Of a DNA stretch of 64,000 nucleotides, positions 37,136 to 46,151 are shown piece by piece. The notes beneath the pieces are model-generated. The model saw only the letters and a list, made by a program, of their open reading frames with translations, did not search any database and was not told the origin of the DNA. This DNA is from Planctomycetes bacterium syqfu (lineage in GTDB: Bacteria; Planctomycetota; Phycisphaerae; Phycisphaerales; Phycisphaeraceae). The DNA is taken from contig CP087563.1 of NCBI GenBank assembly GCA_020974905.1, positions 2,046,001 to 2,110,000 on the forward strand. The letters run 5' to 3'. The translations under genes and the position numbers were made by a program. Position 1 is the stretch's first letter, and each line of letters opens with the position of its first letter.

Positions 37136-38424
37136 TGGACAAGTACTTTCAAATGCTGCTTGACATGTTGACGAAAAGATTGTGCCAGCGGGATGGCAGA
37201 TGGGCATACATGCGAACACAGACCACAATCAATACACCAGAGCAATTCGTCATTGATGATGTGATTTTCCGGTTCTTCAACGATCATTTCAAACAGACCT
37301 GCTGGCTGCAATGACGTTGGGCAGACTTCCGTACACCAACCGCAGGCAATACATGCCTGAGCAGGTATCGGCGCTGGATTCTCCACCAGACTCATCAGCA
37401 AATGATCATGTCGGACCACCGGACCAAGTGCCCTGCCCTGGCTGTCAGTACTCTGATCGACTTTCCCTGAGAGTGGATCACCATAGACCAGCTTGGCGCG
37501 CGGGCTGTTCATCTCAGCTTTGAGACGTTTGTGCAACGGGATAATGTTCTGCCCGGGCATCACCCAGCAGGCATGCATCCGCGCATGCGCTTGAGGCCAA
37601 CCAATGAACATCGGCTGGATCAAATCCAGTTCACCGGTTTGTAGCCAACGTGCAAGCCGAATCGCGCTCCATGCACTGATGATCACCGCATCATGTTCCA
37701 GCGGATGCCCATCAATGGTCAGGTGTTTGCGCGACTGGCTGTACTGTCGCATCACCACCGACGGATGGCCGATGGGATACTTGGGTTCAACGCGGTGAAG
37801 TCGGGTGGCCTGATTCATCTTGATGCGCATGGTCTGGTAAACACTGCGTGAGGGTCCGACGAGAATGCTGGCCTGCTTGAGTCCCAAAACCAATCGCAAC
37901 GCATCCACCCCCAACGCCAACTCACCGGGATGACTCATGGCAAGGCTGCTCTGACAAGGGTACGGCGCGAACGAATCACAAGCAATGCAAATCAGTTCAC
38001 GCGGTTTACGGAGTAATGCAGCTTCGAGTTGGACCAGTAAACCAACCTGCCCGTCGTAGACGCCCCACTGTCCCAGGCGACGCAGGCAATCCACCCAATC
38101 GGTGAGCTTTTCGCTGCCAGGGGGTGAGGCTTTGAGTTGCGTGGAGGTCGTCGGACTTAGAGGTTCGAGGGTCAGATCGTAGCCCTGGTCGGGTACATGG
38201 AGCATGCCGATGACGCGACTGCGCATGGGGCTGACGACACAGGCCTGGCGACGGTCCGGCGGATCGGCAAGGGTTTGTCCTTGTTCGAGTTGCTGGCCGA
38301 CATGCACGTTCGGATCACAGGGTAATCGCAGCCGCAGAGTCTGGCTGTCCATCACCCGCGGCGGTGGTGGCATTCGCACCAAAGCCCCAGAGCTGTATTG
38401 CAATCCACCTGGCATGTGACGCAT
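37132..38424 (-). CDS. rnfC: RnfC-like iron-sulfur subunit, divergent
   Basis: The protein has 430 residues. Two ferredoxin-type 4Fe-4S motifs lie near the C-terminus, CIACGWCTEVCP and CIDCGLCSHVCP. The N-terminus is RnfC-like (SGALVRMPPPPRVM, RLPCDPNVHVGQQLEQGQTLAD). The NADH/FMN region is weak: the glycine-rich flavin loop is replaced by RLGQWGVYDGQVGLLVQ and the ECEPY motif by CDSFAPY, while KYPIG remains near residue 215. It may therefore pass electrons without binding NADH in the usual way. It overlaps rnfD by 4 bases. Upstream lies the TTTGGGG minisatellite. Confidence 0.82.
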   Translation of the reverse strand: MRHMPGGLQYSSGALVRMPPPPRVMDSQTLRLRLPCDPNVHVGQQLEQGQTLADPPDRRQACVVSPMRSRVIGMLHVPDQGYDLTLEPLSPTTSTQLKASPPGSEKLTDWVDCLRRLGQWGVYDGQVGLLVQLEAALLRKPRELICIACDSFAPYPCQSSLAMSHPGELALGVDALRLVLGLKQASILVGPSRSVYQTMRIKMNQATRLHRVEPKYPIGHPSVVMRQYSQSRKHLTIDGHPLEHDAVIISAWSAIRLARWLQTGELDLIQPMFIGWPQAHARMHACWVMPGQNIIPLHKRLKAEMNSPRAKLVYGDPLSGKVDQSTDSQGRALGPVVRHDHLLMSLVENPAPIPAQACIACGWCTEVCPTSLQPAGLFEMIVEEPENHIINDELLWCIDCGLCSHVCPSAIPLAQSFRQHVKQHLKVLVQ

Positions 38425-38517
38425 ACCATGATCTTACCCGATCCGAAGCTGTTTATCTCGTTGGAAGTCAAGGGTTATGGAAAGCAAAAAGTAAATCAGG
38501 ATGTTCAACGGTTCACG

Positions 38518-38597
38518 TTTGGGGTTTGGGGTTTGGGGTTTGGGGTTTGGGGTTTGGGGTTTGGGGTTTGGGGTTTGGGGTTTGGGGTTTGGGGTTT
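38518..38597. repeat. Minisatellite (TTTGGGG)11
   Basis: Eleven perfect 7-base units (38518-38594) plus TTT. Four-guanine runs with three-base spacers can form G-quadruplexes on the + strand. It lies between the divergent rnfC and LacI genes, in a 448-base stretch without a gene. Confidence 0.97.
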
Positions 38598-38609
38598 CTG
38601 TCGGATTGT

Positions 38610-38697
38610 AAACCGCTTGCGGTTTAGCGCGTCAAGCGAGATACGAAAATTCTTTGACGTCCGATCAATTTATGGAGCACTAAACCACAAGCGGTTT
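38610..38697. repeat. Inverted repeat around AAACCGCTTGCGGTTTAG
   Basis: AAACCGCTTGCGGTTTAG (38610-38627), itself partly palindromic, is repeated in inverse at 38680-38697 (CTAAACCACAAGCGGTTT) with one mismatch. The arms are 52 bases apart. Confidence 0.8.
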
Positions 38698-38700
38698 TTA

Positions 38701-38782
38701 AATCCGAAATCCGAAATCCGAAATTCCCAATCTACTCCCTACTCCCTCAATCCCTCAATCCCTCAATCCCTCAATCCCTCAA
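38701..38782. repeat. Two short tandem repeats: (AATCCGA)3 and (TCCCTCAA)5
   Basis: AATCCGA occurs three times at 38701-38721, and TCCCTCAA five times without mismatch at 38743-38782. With the minisatellite at 38518 this gives three unrelated short tandem arrays within 265 bases. Confidence 0.95.
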
Positions 38783-38803
38783 TCCTACCCATCGTAAAAC
38801 CCA

Positions 38804-38864
38804 AAATGAAATTTTTCATTTCATATGGAAATATTTTGACATCCCATAAAACCGGGCCTAGGAT
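38804..38864 (+). promoter_or_regulatory. Palindrome and promoter of the LacI gene
   Basis: AAATGAAA-TT-TTTCATTT (38804-38821) precedes TTGACA (38836-38841), a 17-base spacer and TAGGAT (38859-38864). The ATG at 38873 is only 9 bases after the -10, so the transcript would have almost no leader. Confidence 0.55.
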
Positions 38865-38872
38865 TCCCCATC

Positions 38873-39877
38873 ATGACCACGACACCGACCCGACCAAGCA
38901 GCCTGCCTCGCAAACGTGCGGACATCTCCGTCACGGATATTGCCAACAAGGCCAACGTGTCGCTGGGGACGGTTTCGCGTGTGATGAATCAGGTGCCTGG
39001 GGTGACCGAAGAAATGCAGCGCCGCGTGTTGCATGCTTCACGTCAGCTTGGGTTTATCCCACGTCTGGAGCGTCCGAGCATGGCAATTCTCACCGGCCGA
39101 CATTCCCCTGCCATGCCCGTGGGTTATGTCTCGTGCATGACCACGTTACTCTGGCGAAAGCTGGCGGACATGGGCTATGCCGTGGAAATCATCGATGACA
39201 ATCATAGCCAGGCGGTACTCCAATCCCACGCGCGTGGCGTGATCGGCGTGGTGTTTGACCAGGGCATGACCGAGTTGATGCAAATTCCCAATCTCCCGCT
39301 GTTATCAATCAACAACCCCATGACCGAGCATGGCATTCACAGTGTCTATGCGGACCATCATGCCCAGGCAGTCTTGGCAACCGAACACCTGCTGGCAAAC
39401 GGGCACAGCAACATCGGCCTGCTGGTGATTCAACGTGATGAATGGGGCGCTGCACAACGCATCGCAGGTTTCACGCAGGCCATGCAAAATGCTGGTATCA
39501 CCGTGGACCCGACATGCATCGCTGCCACCACTGAGCAACCGGTGTACGACATTCTCAATCGCTGGCATCGCAACGGCATCACCGCCCTGCTGAACTTCAG
39601 CGAAGACTGCGCCCTGGAAGTCATCCACATTCTCAGCAATGTCCTCAAACTCAAGATCGGTAAAGATGTCTCGACCATCAGCCTCGAAGACCTGCCGATC
39701 TATCAATATCTCTCACCGCCGCAAACCACCATCAAGCAGCCGCTCGATGAGTTAGCGCAACTGGCGGTCGATCACATCACCCGGCTTTGTGACACGGATG
39801 TTAAACACAAAGACATCACCGATATCACACTCCCCTCGCAACTGATCCAACGCGACTCGGTTGCCAAGCTGGCATAA
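38873..39877 (+). CDS. LacI-family transcriptional regulator
   Basis: The protein has 334 residues. A basic tail of about 16 residues precedes the helix-turn-helix [25 protein letters not shown]; then comes the sensor domain with [20 protein letters not shown] and [14 protein letters not shown]. No ribosome site is seen before ATG 38873, which agrees with the near-leaderless promoter. The stop is 11 bases before a prepilin gene, so it is in one operon with that gene and the two secreted proteins beyond. Confidence 0.92.
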   Translation: MTTTPTRPSSLPRKRADISVTDIANKANVSLGTVSRVMNQVPGVTEEMQRRVLHASRQLGFIPRLERPSMAILTGRHSPAMPVGYVSCMTTLLWRKLADMGYAVEIIDDNHSQAVLQSHARGVIGVVFDQGMTELMQIPNLPLLSINNPMTEHGIHSVYADHHAQAVLATEHLLANGHSNIGLLVIQRDEWGAAQRIAGFTQAMQNAGITVDPTCIAATTEQPVYDILNRWHRNGITALLNFSEDCALEVIHILSNVLKLKIGKDVSTISLEDLPIYQYLSPPQTTIKQPLDELAQLAVDHITRLCDTDVKHKDITDITLPSQLIQRDSVAKLA

Positions 39878-39887
39878 GGTTCACACC

Positions 39888-40661
39888 ATGACAAACGCAC
39901 ACCCAACCATCCAACCGTCCTGGCGTTTTCGGGAGACTTCAGCCTTCACACTCATCGAATTGCTGGTGGTGATTTCGATCATCTCCCTGCTCATCAGTAT
40001 CCTGCTTCCCGCCTTGGCCAGCGCCAGGGAAACAAGCCGGAGCATCAAATGTAGCACCAATCTCAGACAAATCGGCTACGGTGAATATGCGTACAGCAAT
40101 GACTTTAAATGGTTCACCACGCCAGCATTCGACAACGGTGTCGCAGACTACCAATACCACTCGGGTCGCTGGTACATGACACTGCGATCCTACATTGGCC
40201 TGGACAGTGAAAAGCCCACCAACTGGGACACCTTCATCAACACCGGGGATACCGGCGTACTGGCCTGCCCATCCTGGCAGAAACTCGGTGATGACCACAA
40301 ATCCTATTCTCAAAACGCATTCAGACTTCTGGCTGCAACATCCGGATCCGTCATCAGTGTTTTTAAGATGACACCCTTCAAGCAATGGGGCGCTGCGGAA
40401 ATATACACCGTCCAGCCCGACAGCCAAACCACCGAGCGTAAAGTCCACAGTTCCAAAATCATGCTCATCAGCGAACTGGGTTATTACATCGGTTCACCAA
40501 AATACAACACCGACTATGCCATCCGCAGCGGTAATGAATGGAACGGCATCGGTGTCTCTCCAGCCTTCCGACACAACGAAGCCAAGAACACCGTCTTCAC
40601 GGATGGCCACGTCGGTTCAAATCGACTCGGCACCATGGATTACAACCTTTACGCTCCGTGA
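39888..40661 (+). CDS. DUF1559-type prepilin-like protein
   Basis: The protein has 257 residues from ATG 39888, with AAGGT 8 bases upstream. Signal [29 protein letters not shown] in the middle; [11 protein letters not shown] near the end. Tightly linked to its LacI gene. Confidence 0.9.
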   Translation: MTNAHPTIQPSWRFRETSAFTLIELLVVISIISLLISILLPALASARETSRSIKCSTNLRQIGYGEYAYSNDFKWFTTPAFDNGVADYQYHSGRWYMTLRSYIGLDSEKPTNWDTFINTGDTGVLACPSWQKLGDDHKSYSQNAFRLLAATSGSVISVFKMTPFKQWGAAEIYTVQPDSQTTERKVHSSKIMLISELGYYIGSPKYNTDYAIRSGNEWNGIGVSPAFRHNEAKNTVFTDGHVGSNRLGTMDYNLYAP

Positions 40662-40712
40662 GTTTGTCTGATTCAAAATTTTATTTTTCGCCTTGAAACA
40701 AGGATTAAAACC

Positions 40713-41696
40713 ATGTCCTTTGCAACCGCACGTACCATCACGGTTCTGTTGCTGACACTCACAACTTTCGCGCATGCTCAATTAGGCACTCGCGTGTTGG
40801 AAGTCTCACCGGCCCAGGTCACCTTCCAAACCTCCGACCATGTCACCTGCACCGTCGATGGCAACACCGTGATCGCCAAGCTAGCAGGCGCAGAGAACAG
40901 TTGGCTGAGCACGCAGAACCAATACCCGCTTAACGACAACACCACGTTTGAGATTCAATGCGATAACGGGCAGGTCGGCATGCAGTTTGAATGGTTCACC
41001 TCACGCGGCCGATTCATCTCTGCCAGCGATGTCCTCAAAGCCTCGGATTTTAAAGCGGGCAAACAGACGTTAACCGTCAACGATCATGTCCCTGCTGACA
41101 TCGTCAAAAAAACGCGCTTCTTCCGACCCAAGTTCTGGTTGTATGACAACACCCAGCCAACGACTTTCAAAACCTTTGCCATCTCCGCCCCGCGCCAGTT
41201 CCGTACTTCAGGTTTGCAGTTGGCACACAAATGGGAACCGACCACCCGACTCACACCCGACAGCGTTCTGACGGTGAAGCAAGACAACGGTGTGATCGAT
41301 CTGACACTCGACCGTTCAGCCAAACATGCGGGACTGGTGTTTGAAGACCGCGTGCCATGGGATGCCAAGGGTGTTGCCATGATTGACATCCACTCGTTCC
41401 CGATTGATCAACCCAACACCTCGCTGGCGTTGCAGACCATCTGCTGGGATGAACAAGGCAATTACCTGACCTCCATCGACCTGATCAAGAACATGAACAA
41501 GGCAGGCACCTACGAAATCTCACCCGGTGCATACGGCTCAGCCGTCCCCGACAAAACCGTCAAGATCAATTTCAAAGTCTGGATCTGGGGCAACGACATA
41601 GAAGCCAAGTGCAAAATCAACGGCATCTACTGGGGCACCCCCGGAAGTCCCCCCGGAAATAGCCCCGGAAGCACCCCCGAAAACCAAAGCCCCTGA
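40713..41696 (+). CDS. Secreted protein with two similar beta-sandwich-like modules
   Basis: The protein has 327 residues with a signal peptide of about 22 (VLLLTLTTFAHAQ). Two similar halves follow: FEIQCDNGQVGMQFEWF... RGRFISASDVLK ... FRPKFWLYD, and MIDIHSFPI... DEQGNYLTSIDLIK ... INFKVWIWG. Both read like carbohydrate-binding modules. The last 18 residues are rich in Pro, Gly and Ser (GTPGSPPGNSPGS). No catalytic signature is seen. Its place after a LacI and a prepilin gene and before a GH99-like gene suggests a role in binding the polysaccharide. No named family is recognised. Confidence 0.75.
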   Translation: MSFATARTITVLLLTLTTFAHAQLGTRVLEVSPAQVTFQTSDHVTCTVDGNTVIAKLAGAENSWLSTQNQYPLNDNTTFEIQCDNGQVGMQFEWFTSRGRFISASDVLKASDFKAGKQTLTVNDHVPADIVKKTRFFRPKFWLYDNTQPTTFKTFAISAPRQFRTSGLQLAHKWEPTTRLTPDSVLTVKQDNGVIDLTLDRSAKHAGLVFEDRVPWDAKGVAMIDIHSFPIDQPNTSLALQTICWDEQGNYLTSIDLIKNMNKAGTYEISPGAYGSAVPDKTVKINFKVWIWGNDIEAKCKINGIYWGTPGSPPGNSPGSTPENQSP

Positions 41697-41732
41697 ACAT
41701 CAGAACAAATTGGACGAACAATCGCTCTCGTC

Positions 41733-41817
41733 CGTCACGCCCGCGCAGGCGGGAGTCCAGAGGAACGTGCAAGCGTCAACTGCATGCCACTGGCTTCGGG
41801 CTTTCATGGGAATGACG
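41733..41817. repeat. REP-like palindromic repeat
   Basis: CGTCACGCCCGCGCAGGCGG through GGGAATGACG. It is the same family as 35715-35801 but inverted, and is partly decayed in the second arm (CGGGCTTTCATGGGAATGACG). Confidence 0.75.
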
Positions 41818-41877
41818 AAGACACGTTCATGATCAACTTGTTCATATCAGTAACCCCCAGAAAAACGGAGTCGAATC

Positions 41878-43188
41878 GTGCTCAGGATTCTGACCATCAT
41901 CGCTTGCACATGCCTTGTCACCGGTTGCAAAACCACCACACACAAAACGGGGTCATATCCCGTTTCGCCTGCTACTACCAAAAAGGTTCCAACTACCAAA
42001 AAGGTTCCAGGAACCTTTTTGTTCGCAGGAACCTTTTTGTTCGACACCAGCGACTATGGTCCCAACGATAACACGCCATGGAACCTGCCCGGCAAAGCAC
42101 CGCATCTGATCGCGCATTACCTGCCCTGGTTTGAAACCGATCTCAACGATCCCAAGGACCCGTGGAAGCATTGGAAGTGGCGTCATCCCAAAGCAAACCA
42201 TGATCCGACGGAGACGTTACCCAACGGTCGTCGTGACATCGCATCAGTCAACTACCCCTTGATTGGCCCGTATTCATCCGATGCGCCCAACGTGGTTCGC
42301 TATCACCTTCAGACAATGAAGGCAGCAGGCATCGATGCGTTGGCATTCTTGTGGTACGGCCCGAACAATGCCATCGACAACCGCGTGAAACTGGTACTCA
42401 ATACTGCTGAGCAGTTGGGCATGCGTGTTGCCATTTGCTACGAGGAAAAACTCAATTGGCCGCCCTACCGTTTCCCGCAAGAGCGCAGTGAGATTGTCCA
42501 GCAGGCCATTGGTGATTTGAATTACATCATCGATCACTACGTGGATCACCCTGCGTATCTGAGGCGCAACAACGTGCCGTTCGTGTTTCAGTTCAACTAC
42601 TCCGGCGCCGATGAGCTGGGGCCACGCAACCTTCTGCCCGGTGAGTTCGAAACCATCTTGGCCTCACTGAATAAACCCATCGTCTATGGGCGTCAAAATC
42701 TGCATGCAGCCTATCACCCGACAGTCGACAGTGCGTTCGTCTGGTTCGACATGGGACCATGGCCCATCACGTTTGCCAGGCAAGCCGAGCAGCTAAAACA
42801 GCAAAGTAAACTAAAGTTCTACATTGCCATGATTTGTCCAGGTTTCAACGACACCGGCGTCTGGGGTTGGAGTTCTTCGCCACGTGTCTCTCCCGATTAC
42901 GGCAACATCGAAACATTAAAAAACACCTTAAAAAATGCAACCTTGGAGCATCCTGAACTGGTACAAGTAGTCACATGGAACGACTTCAACGAAGGCACCG
43001 TGGTGGAGCCCACCGTTGATGAAGGTTATAAAAATCTGGACGAAATCGAAGTTTGGTGGCATAAAATCACCGGCAGACCTGTTAACCTACTGGACAACCG
43101 TGCTGCTTTCGAGGAATATGTTCTTTCTTGTTCAAAAGAGCAACGCAGTTTGTTACCGACATTCAACCCAGAAATTCTCAAACCCTGA
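41878..43188 (+). CDS. Lipoprotein, GH99/GH71-like glycoside hydrolase
   Basis: The protein has 436 residues, starting at GTG 41878 with GGAG 7 bases before it. Lipoprotein signal ending LVTGC (Cys17). Residues 33-56 are an odd linker of four hexapeptides, TTKKVP twice then GTFLFA/GTFLFD, encoded by nested repeats. The enzyme domain begins HLIAHYLPWFET and has GIDALAFLWYGP, MRVAICYEEKLNW and the C-terminal WNDFNEGTVVEPT, much like the WNEWHEGTxIEP motif of GH99 endo-alpha-mannosidases. It is probably a membrane-anchored endo-glycosidase; the substrate is not predictable. A terminator follows at 43218. Confidence 0.85.
   Translation: MLRILTIIACTCLVTGCKTTTHKTGSYPVSPATTKKVPTTKKVPGTFLFAGTFLFDTSDYGPNDNTPWNLPGKAPHLIAHYLPWFETDLNDPKDPWKHWKWRHPKANHDPTETLPNGRRDIASVNYPLIGPYSSDAPNVVRYHLQTMKAAGIDALAFLWYGPNNAIDNRVKLVLNTAEQLGMRVAICYEEKLNWPPYRFPQERSEIVQQAIGDLNYIIDHYVDHPAYLRRNNVPFVFQFNYSGADELGPRNLLPGEFETILASLNKPIVYGRQNLHAAYHPTVDSAFVWFDMGPWPITFARQAEQLKQQSKLKFYIAMICPGFNDTGVWGWSSSPRVSPDYGNIETLKNTLKNATLEHPELVQVVTWNDFNEGTVVEPTVDEGYKNLDEIEVWWHKITGRPVNLLDNRAAFEEYVLSCSKEQRSLLPTFNPEILKP
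41944..42045. repeat. Nested direct and inverted repeats inside a coding region
   Basis: AAACGGG...CCCGTTT (41945-41965) forms one hairpin. Then an 18-base unit ACTACCAAAAAGGTTCCA is repeated in tandem (41974-41991, 41992-42009), followed at once by two 18-base units beginning GGAACCTTTTTGTTCG (42010-42027, 42028-42045). AAAAAGGTTCC and GGAACCTTTTT are inverted copies, so the block can fold on itself. All units are in frame. Confidence 0.92.
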
Positions 43189-43217
43189 TCGTGGTTTGAT
43201 AACAATCCCCCGGAACG

Positions 43218-43254
43218 CTCACCGGTTTGCTTCGGCAGCCGGTGGGCTTTTTTT
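43218..43254 (+). terminator. Rho-independent terminator of the LacI-prepilin-GH99 operon
   Basis: CACCGG (43220-43225) pairs with CCGGTG (43239-43244), followed by GGC and seven T. The rest of the 316-base gap to 43505 shows no gene. Confidence 0.8.
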
Positions 43255-43504
43255 ATGACGACTCCCATTCAACACCAAGTTCATCAACGCCAACTGCAAC
43301 CGACACACGCCTTTGTGTGTATTACGAATAGAAACAACAACTCCGAGCAATTGACCGTCAGCCCATTCCCACGGCTGACCACGCGTGTAACGGGCACGAA
43401 TCCATCAACACACGCATTGCATTTGAAATGATGACCGAGACGCACACCACGCCCCGATTGTTTTGGCATGGCTATCGCGGTCTCACATTTGAATTGAGGT
43501 TCAC

Positions 43505-43720
43505 ATGAAAAAAGTCACATCACTCCAGGATGCCAACGGCAAAGATCTCACACGTGGTGATCTGGTCACCACACTCACCGACCATGTCACTGCCAAAGTC
43601 GTCGAACTCGCTTCCGACCTGGACACCGGCTTCGTCCGAATCAAACCCGTCAGCTACTCCGTCGGCAAAGGTGTCTGGCACGCAGCAGAGCATGTGCTGT
43701 TTCTGCGCAAAGGCAATTGA
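43505..43720 (+). CDS. Small conserved-looking protein of unknown function
   Basis: The protein has 71 residues. GAGG lies 5 bases before ATG 43505. The sequence (MKKVTSLQDANGKDLTRGD ... VTAKVVELASDLDTGFVRIKP) is soluble, mixed beta, with alternating hydrophobic residues as in a small SH3- or KOW-like barrel. No family is recognised. It is transcribed toward the NLR-like gene, which ends on the opposite strand 88 bases away. Confidence 0.6.
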   Translation: MKKVTSLQDANGKDLTRGDLVTTLTDHVTAKVVELASDLDTGFVRIKPVSYSVGKGVWHAAEHVLFLRKGN

Positions 43721-43808
43721 GCCAAAAGTTAATTGCATCATGATTAACTGTCTTTGAATTACCCGCAGGTAAACTTGGCTGCGCGTAAACACAACGATTA
43801 AAAATCAA

Positions 43809-46151
43809 TTACTGCAAGTCCTCGAGCCATTGACGAACTTCCTGAGCCGTCGATGACTGGATCGCTTCAAAAATCTCTAACGCTTTTTGCGAGAATTCTC
43901 GTGCAAGGTCAAGTTTTTTCTGCCGACAATAAGCCACACCAAGGTTAGCCAACTGATTCGCTTCACCTTCACGGTAACCAATTTCACGTGCAATTTTCAA
44001 AGCTCGTTGAAAATGATAGACAGCTGACATATCATCCCCCTTATTGCCATACGCCAAACCAAGATTACACAAACAATTTACCTCCATGTAGTAATCTTCG
44101 ATTCCACAAACAATCTCAAACGCCAGTTGGAATTGATTAATTGCCAAATCAACATCACCCTTATTCATGTAGGCACGGCCTAGATTGACCAACATCTCCG
44201 CTTCCCCCTTGCGATAGCCGAGCTGATGACAAATTGACAAAGCGTGGTCAAAATCATCAATTGCTCCAATAATATCGCCTTGCCGTAAATTGAACAGACC
44301 CAATTTACCCAAACGACTCGCCTCCCCCCGCAAGTCTCCAATTTCACGATCAAACCTTAAGGCTTGACGTAGATAATATGAAGCATTACCCATGTCGGGT
44401 TTTGCTTCATATATTGCTGCCAGCCCTTCATATAAACAAGCCTTTCCCATTCTATAGTCCATTTTCATGTTAATCTGGAAAGTATCATGCTCGTTACGTT
44501 TGTCATTATCCTTCAAAGACCAGTCTGAAGAATCTGAATCATCAACAATTTTTTGAATGACATAAATTTGTTCTAATTCCCTGTATATTGCCAAAGACTC
44601 TTGAAAACAAGCATATGCAGCATCCACATCCCCTTTTGCATGATACACCGAACCAATATTTGATATTGTCGCTGCTTCAAATTTACGATCATGATAATCG
44701 CGTGCAATCACAAGCGATTTCTGAAAGTATTTAATCGCTAACTCATAACCTTTAATTTCATAATATGCAATCCCCAAACGGGACAACCACGTACCTACTG
44801 AATCTTGATATTTATCATGAGCAAAACGCAGGCCCATTTGTATACACTTAAACTTATCCACCGAAGATCCTTGCAAATACAAATAATCCATATACTCAAA
44901 GGCCAGCATATTACCGGCTTCCTGGCATTGACAAGCTGAGCATGCAGACATAACAGCCATTACATGCTGTCGCTGTGAGTGAAGCGATTTAAAGCCTTTT
45001 GCTTCAAGCTTTCTCTGATCATTTACATATTGGGTGTAATAGAAAGCTAGGGCATCAACGTGTTCTGAGGCAGGCACAAGTTTACTGTTGGCGTAAGTAT
45101 GAACCAGAGCATGACTGGTTTCATACTGATTCTCGCTGCGGATTAGAAAACCGAAATTGACAAGTTCGTTGAATGGTCTTCGCAAACTATCCGTTGTTTG
45201 ATTAAATGCAGCAGCAACGATATTGCGGTCAAAGGGGGACATTGCCAATACACCGACGATACTTAACACCTGATGTGCTTGGTCGCTGACCTGCTCAAGG
45301 CTGCGTTCCATGAGAATGGGAATGCTTTCATCACAACGGTCGCCCTGATTCAATGCATCAAGTGGGGTTTGCTTGAGCCATGTTAAATAGACTGATGAGG
45401 GTTCTTCGGTTTGATCAAGATACCTGCCAACCAATCGCACAGCCAGTGGAAGATAGCCGACGAGTTTACATAATGCCTTGGCGGACTTTTCATCAGAGCA
45501 GTGCTTCTTGCCCCAAGCCCGTAATAATTCCACGGCATGGTCGGCCTTGAGCGGTTTGACATCCTGCCGATGACTTAAAGCGTCTTGACGCCTTCGGGAG
45601 GTGATGAAGACGCCGCATTGGTTGCGAATGTCGAGCAGCTTGCTCAGGTCGTCGGCATCTTCAGCCCCATCGAGCACGATTAACGCACGCCGATTGGAGA
45701 GCGCGTTTTTTGCTGCTTCAAACGGGTTGGGATGAGGATCAACGCCAAAAGCTCGGGCGATGACTTCAAATGCGTAATCCACCTTGGACTGATCGTAGAA
45801 ATTGTGAAATACCAACCCGTCGGGGAATTGAGCGGGTGGTTCCTCACCATCAAAAATTCGCCAGATCGCCTCAGCCGCCAATGCCGATTTACCCATCCCA
45901 GCAGGCCCGCAAAGTGTTGCAACCTGACAGGGTCCGATGGCAGGTAACAGTTCTTTGAGTTCAGCATCTCGCCCCATGAAATGTTCTGCCCGAGGTGGCC
46001 GGTGCATGGGTTTGCCTGTGGGTGAGACAGCCTGGGTGAAATGGTTATGGGTATGGAAATGCTGCCCACCTTCGATATGGGCTTGATCACCAACGACTCC
46101 AACATTTCTCGCGTTAATCTCGTTCACGGTTCCCCCAACGAGTGATCTCAA
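43809..46151 (-). CDS. NLR-like STAND ATPase: signalling motif, NB-ARC, TPR repeats
   Basis: The protein has 780 residues. The start is a TTG at 46151 overlapping the stop of the upstream gene (TTGA); a GTG eight codons later (46127) is an alternative. Residues 13-32 are NARNVGVVGDQAHIEGGQHF, almost identical to the C-terminus of the upstream protein. NB-ARC domain: Walker A GPAGMGKS (82-89), Walker B ALIVLDGAED (156-165), FITSRRR (182-188) and the GYLPLAVRLVG loop (232-242). A winged-helix-like stretch follows, then at least seven TPRs from about residue 450 to 770 as the probable sensor. Such proteins oligomerise on ligand binding and activate an effector in cell death or antiphage defence. 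Its trigger is unknown. Confidence 0.88.
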   Translation of the reverse strand: MRSLVGGTVNEINARNVGVVGDQAHIEGGQHFHTHNHFTQAVSPTGKPMHRPPRAEHFMGRDAELKELLPAIGPCQVATLCGPAGMGKSALAAEAIWRIFDGEEPPAQFPDGLVFHNFYDQSKVDYAFEVIARAFGVDPHPNPFEAAKNALSNRRALIVLDGAEDADDLSKLLDIRNQCGVFITSRRRQDALSHRQDVKPLKADHAVELLRAWGKKHCSDEKSAKALCKLVGYLPLAVRLVGRYLDQTEEPSSVYLTWLKQTPLDALNQGDRCDESIPILMERSLEQVSDQAHQVLSIVGVLAMSPFDRNIVAAAFNQTTDSLRRPFNELVNFGFLIRSENQYETSHALVHTYANSKLVPASEHVDALAFYYTQYVNDQRKLEAKGFKSLHSQRQHVMAVMSACSACQCQEAGNMLAFEYMDYLYLQGSSVDKFKCIQMGLRFAHDKYQDSVGTWLSRLGIAYYEIKGYELAIKYFQKSLVIARDYHDRKFEAATISNIGSVYHAKGDVDAAYACFQESLAIYRELEQIYVIQKIVDDSDSSDWSLKDNDKRNEHDTFQINMKMDYRMGKACLYEGLAAIYEAKPDMGNASYYLRQALRFDREIGDLRGEASRLGKLGLFNLRQGDIIGAIDDFDHALSICHQLGYRKGEAEMLVNLGRAYMNKGDVDLAINQFQLAFEIVCGIEDYYMEVNCLCNLGLAYGNKGDDMSAVYHFQRALKIAREIGYREGEANQLANLGVAYCRQKKLDLAREFSQKALEIFEAIQSSTAQEVRQWLEDLQ

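Noticed and set aside
35882-38424. Complete Rnf/Nqr ion pump operon
   Set aside because: Only C- and D-type subunits are present; A, B, E and G are absent on both sides.
38518-38597. Bacterial telomere or linear chromosome end
   Set aside because: The array is internal, short, and flanked by ordinary genes on both sides.
38518-38782. CRISPR array
   Set aside because: The repeats are 7-8 bases with no spacers, and no cas genes are present.
38398-39198. Open frame encoding repeated GVWGLGF
   Set aside because: The repeat peptide is only the translation of the TTTGGGG minisatellite, and the frame runs on out of phase into the LacI gene.
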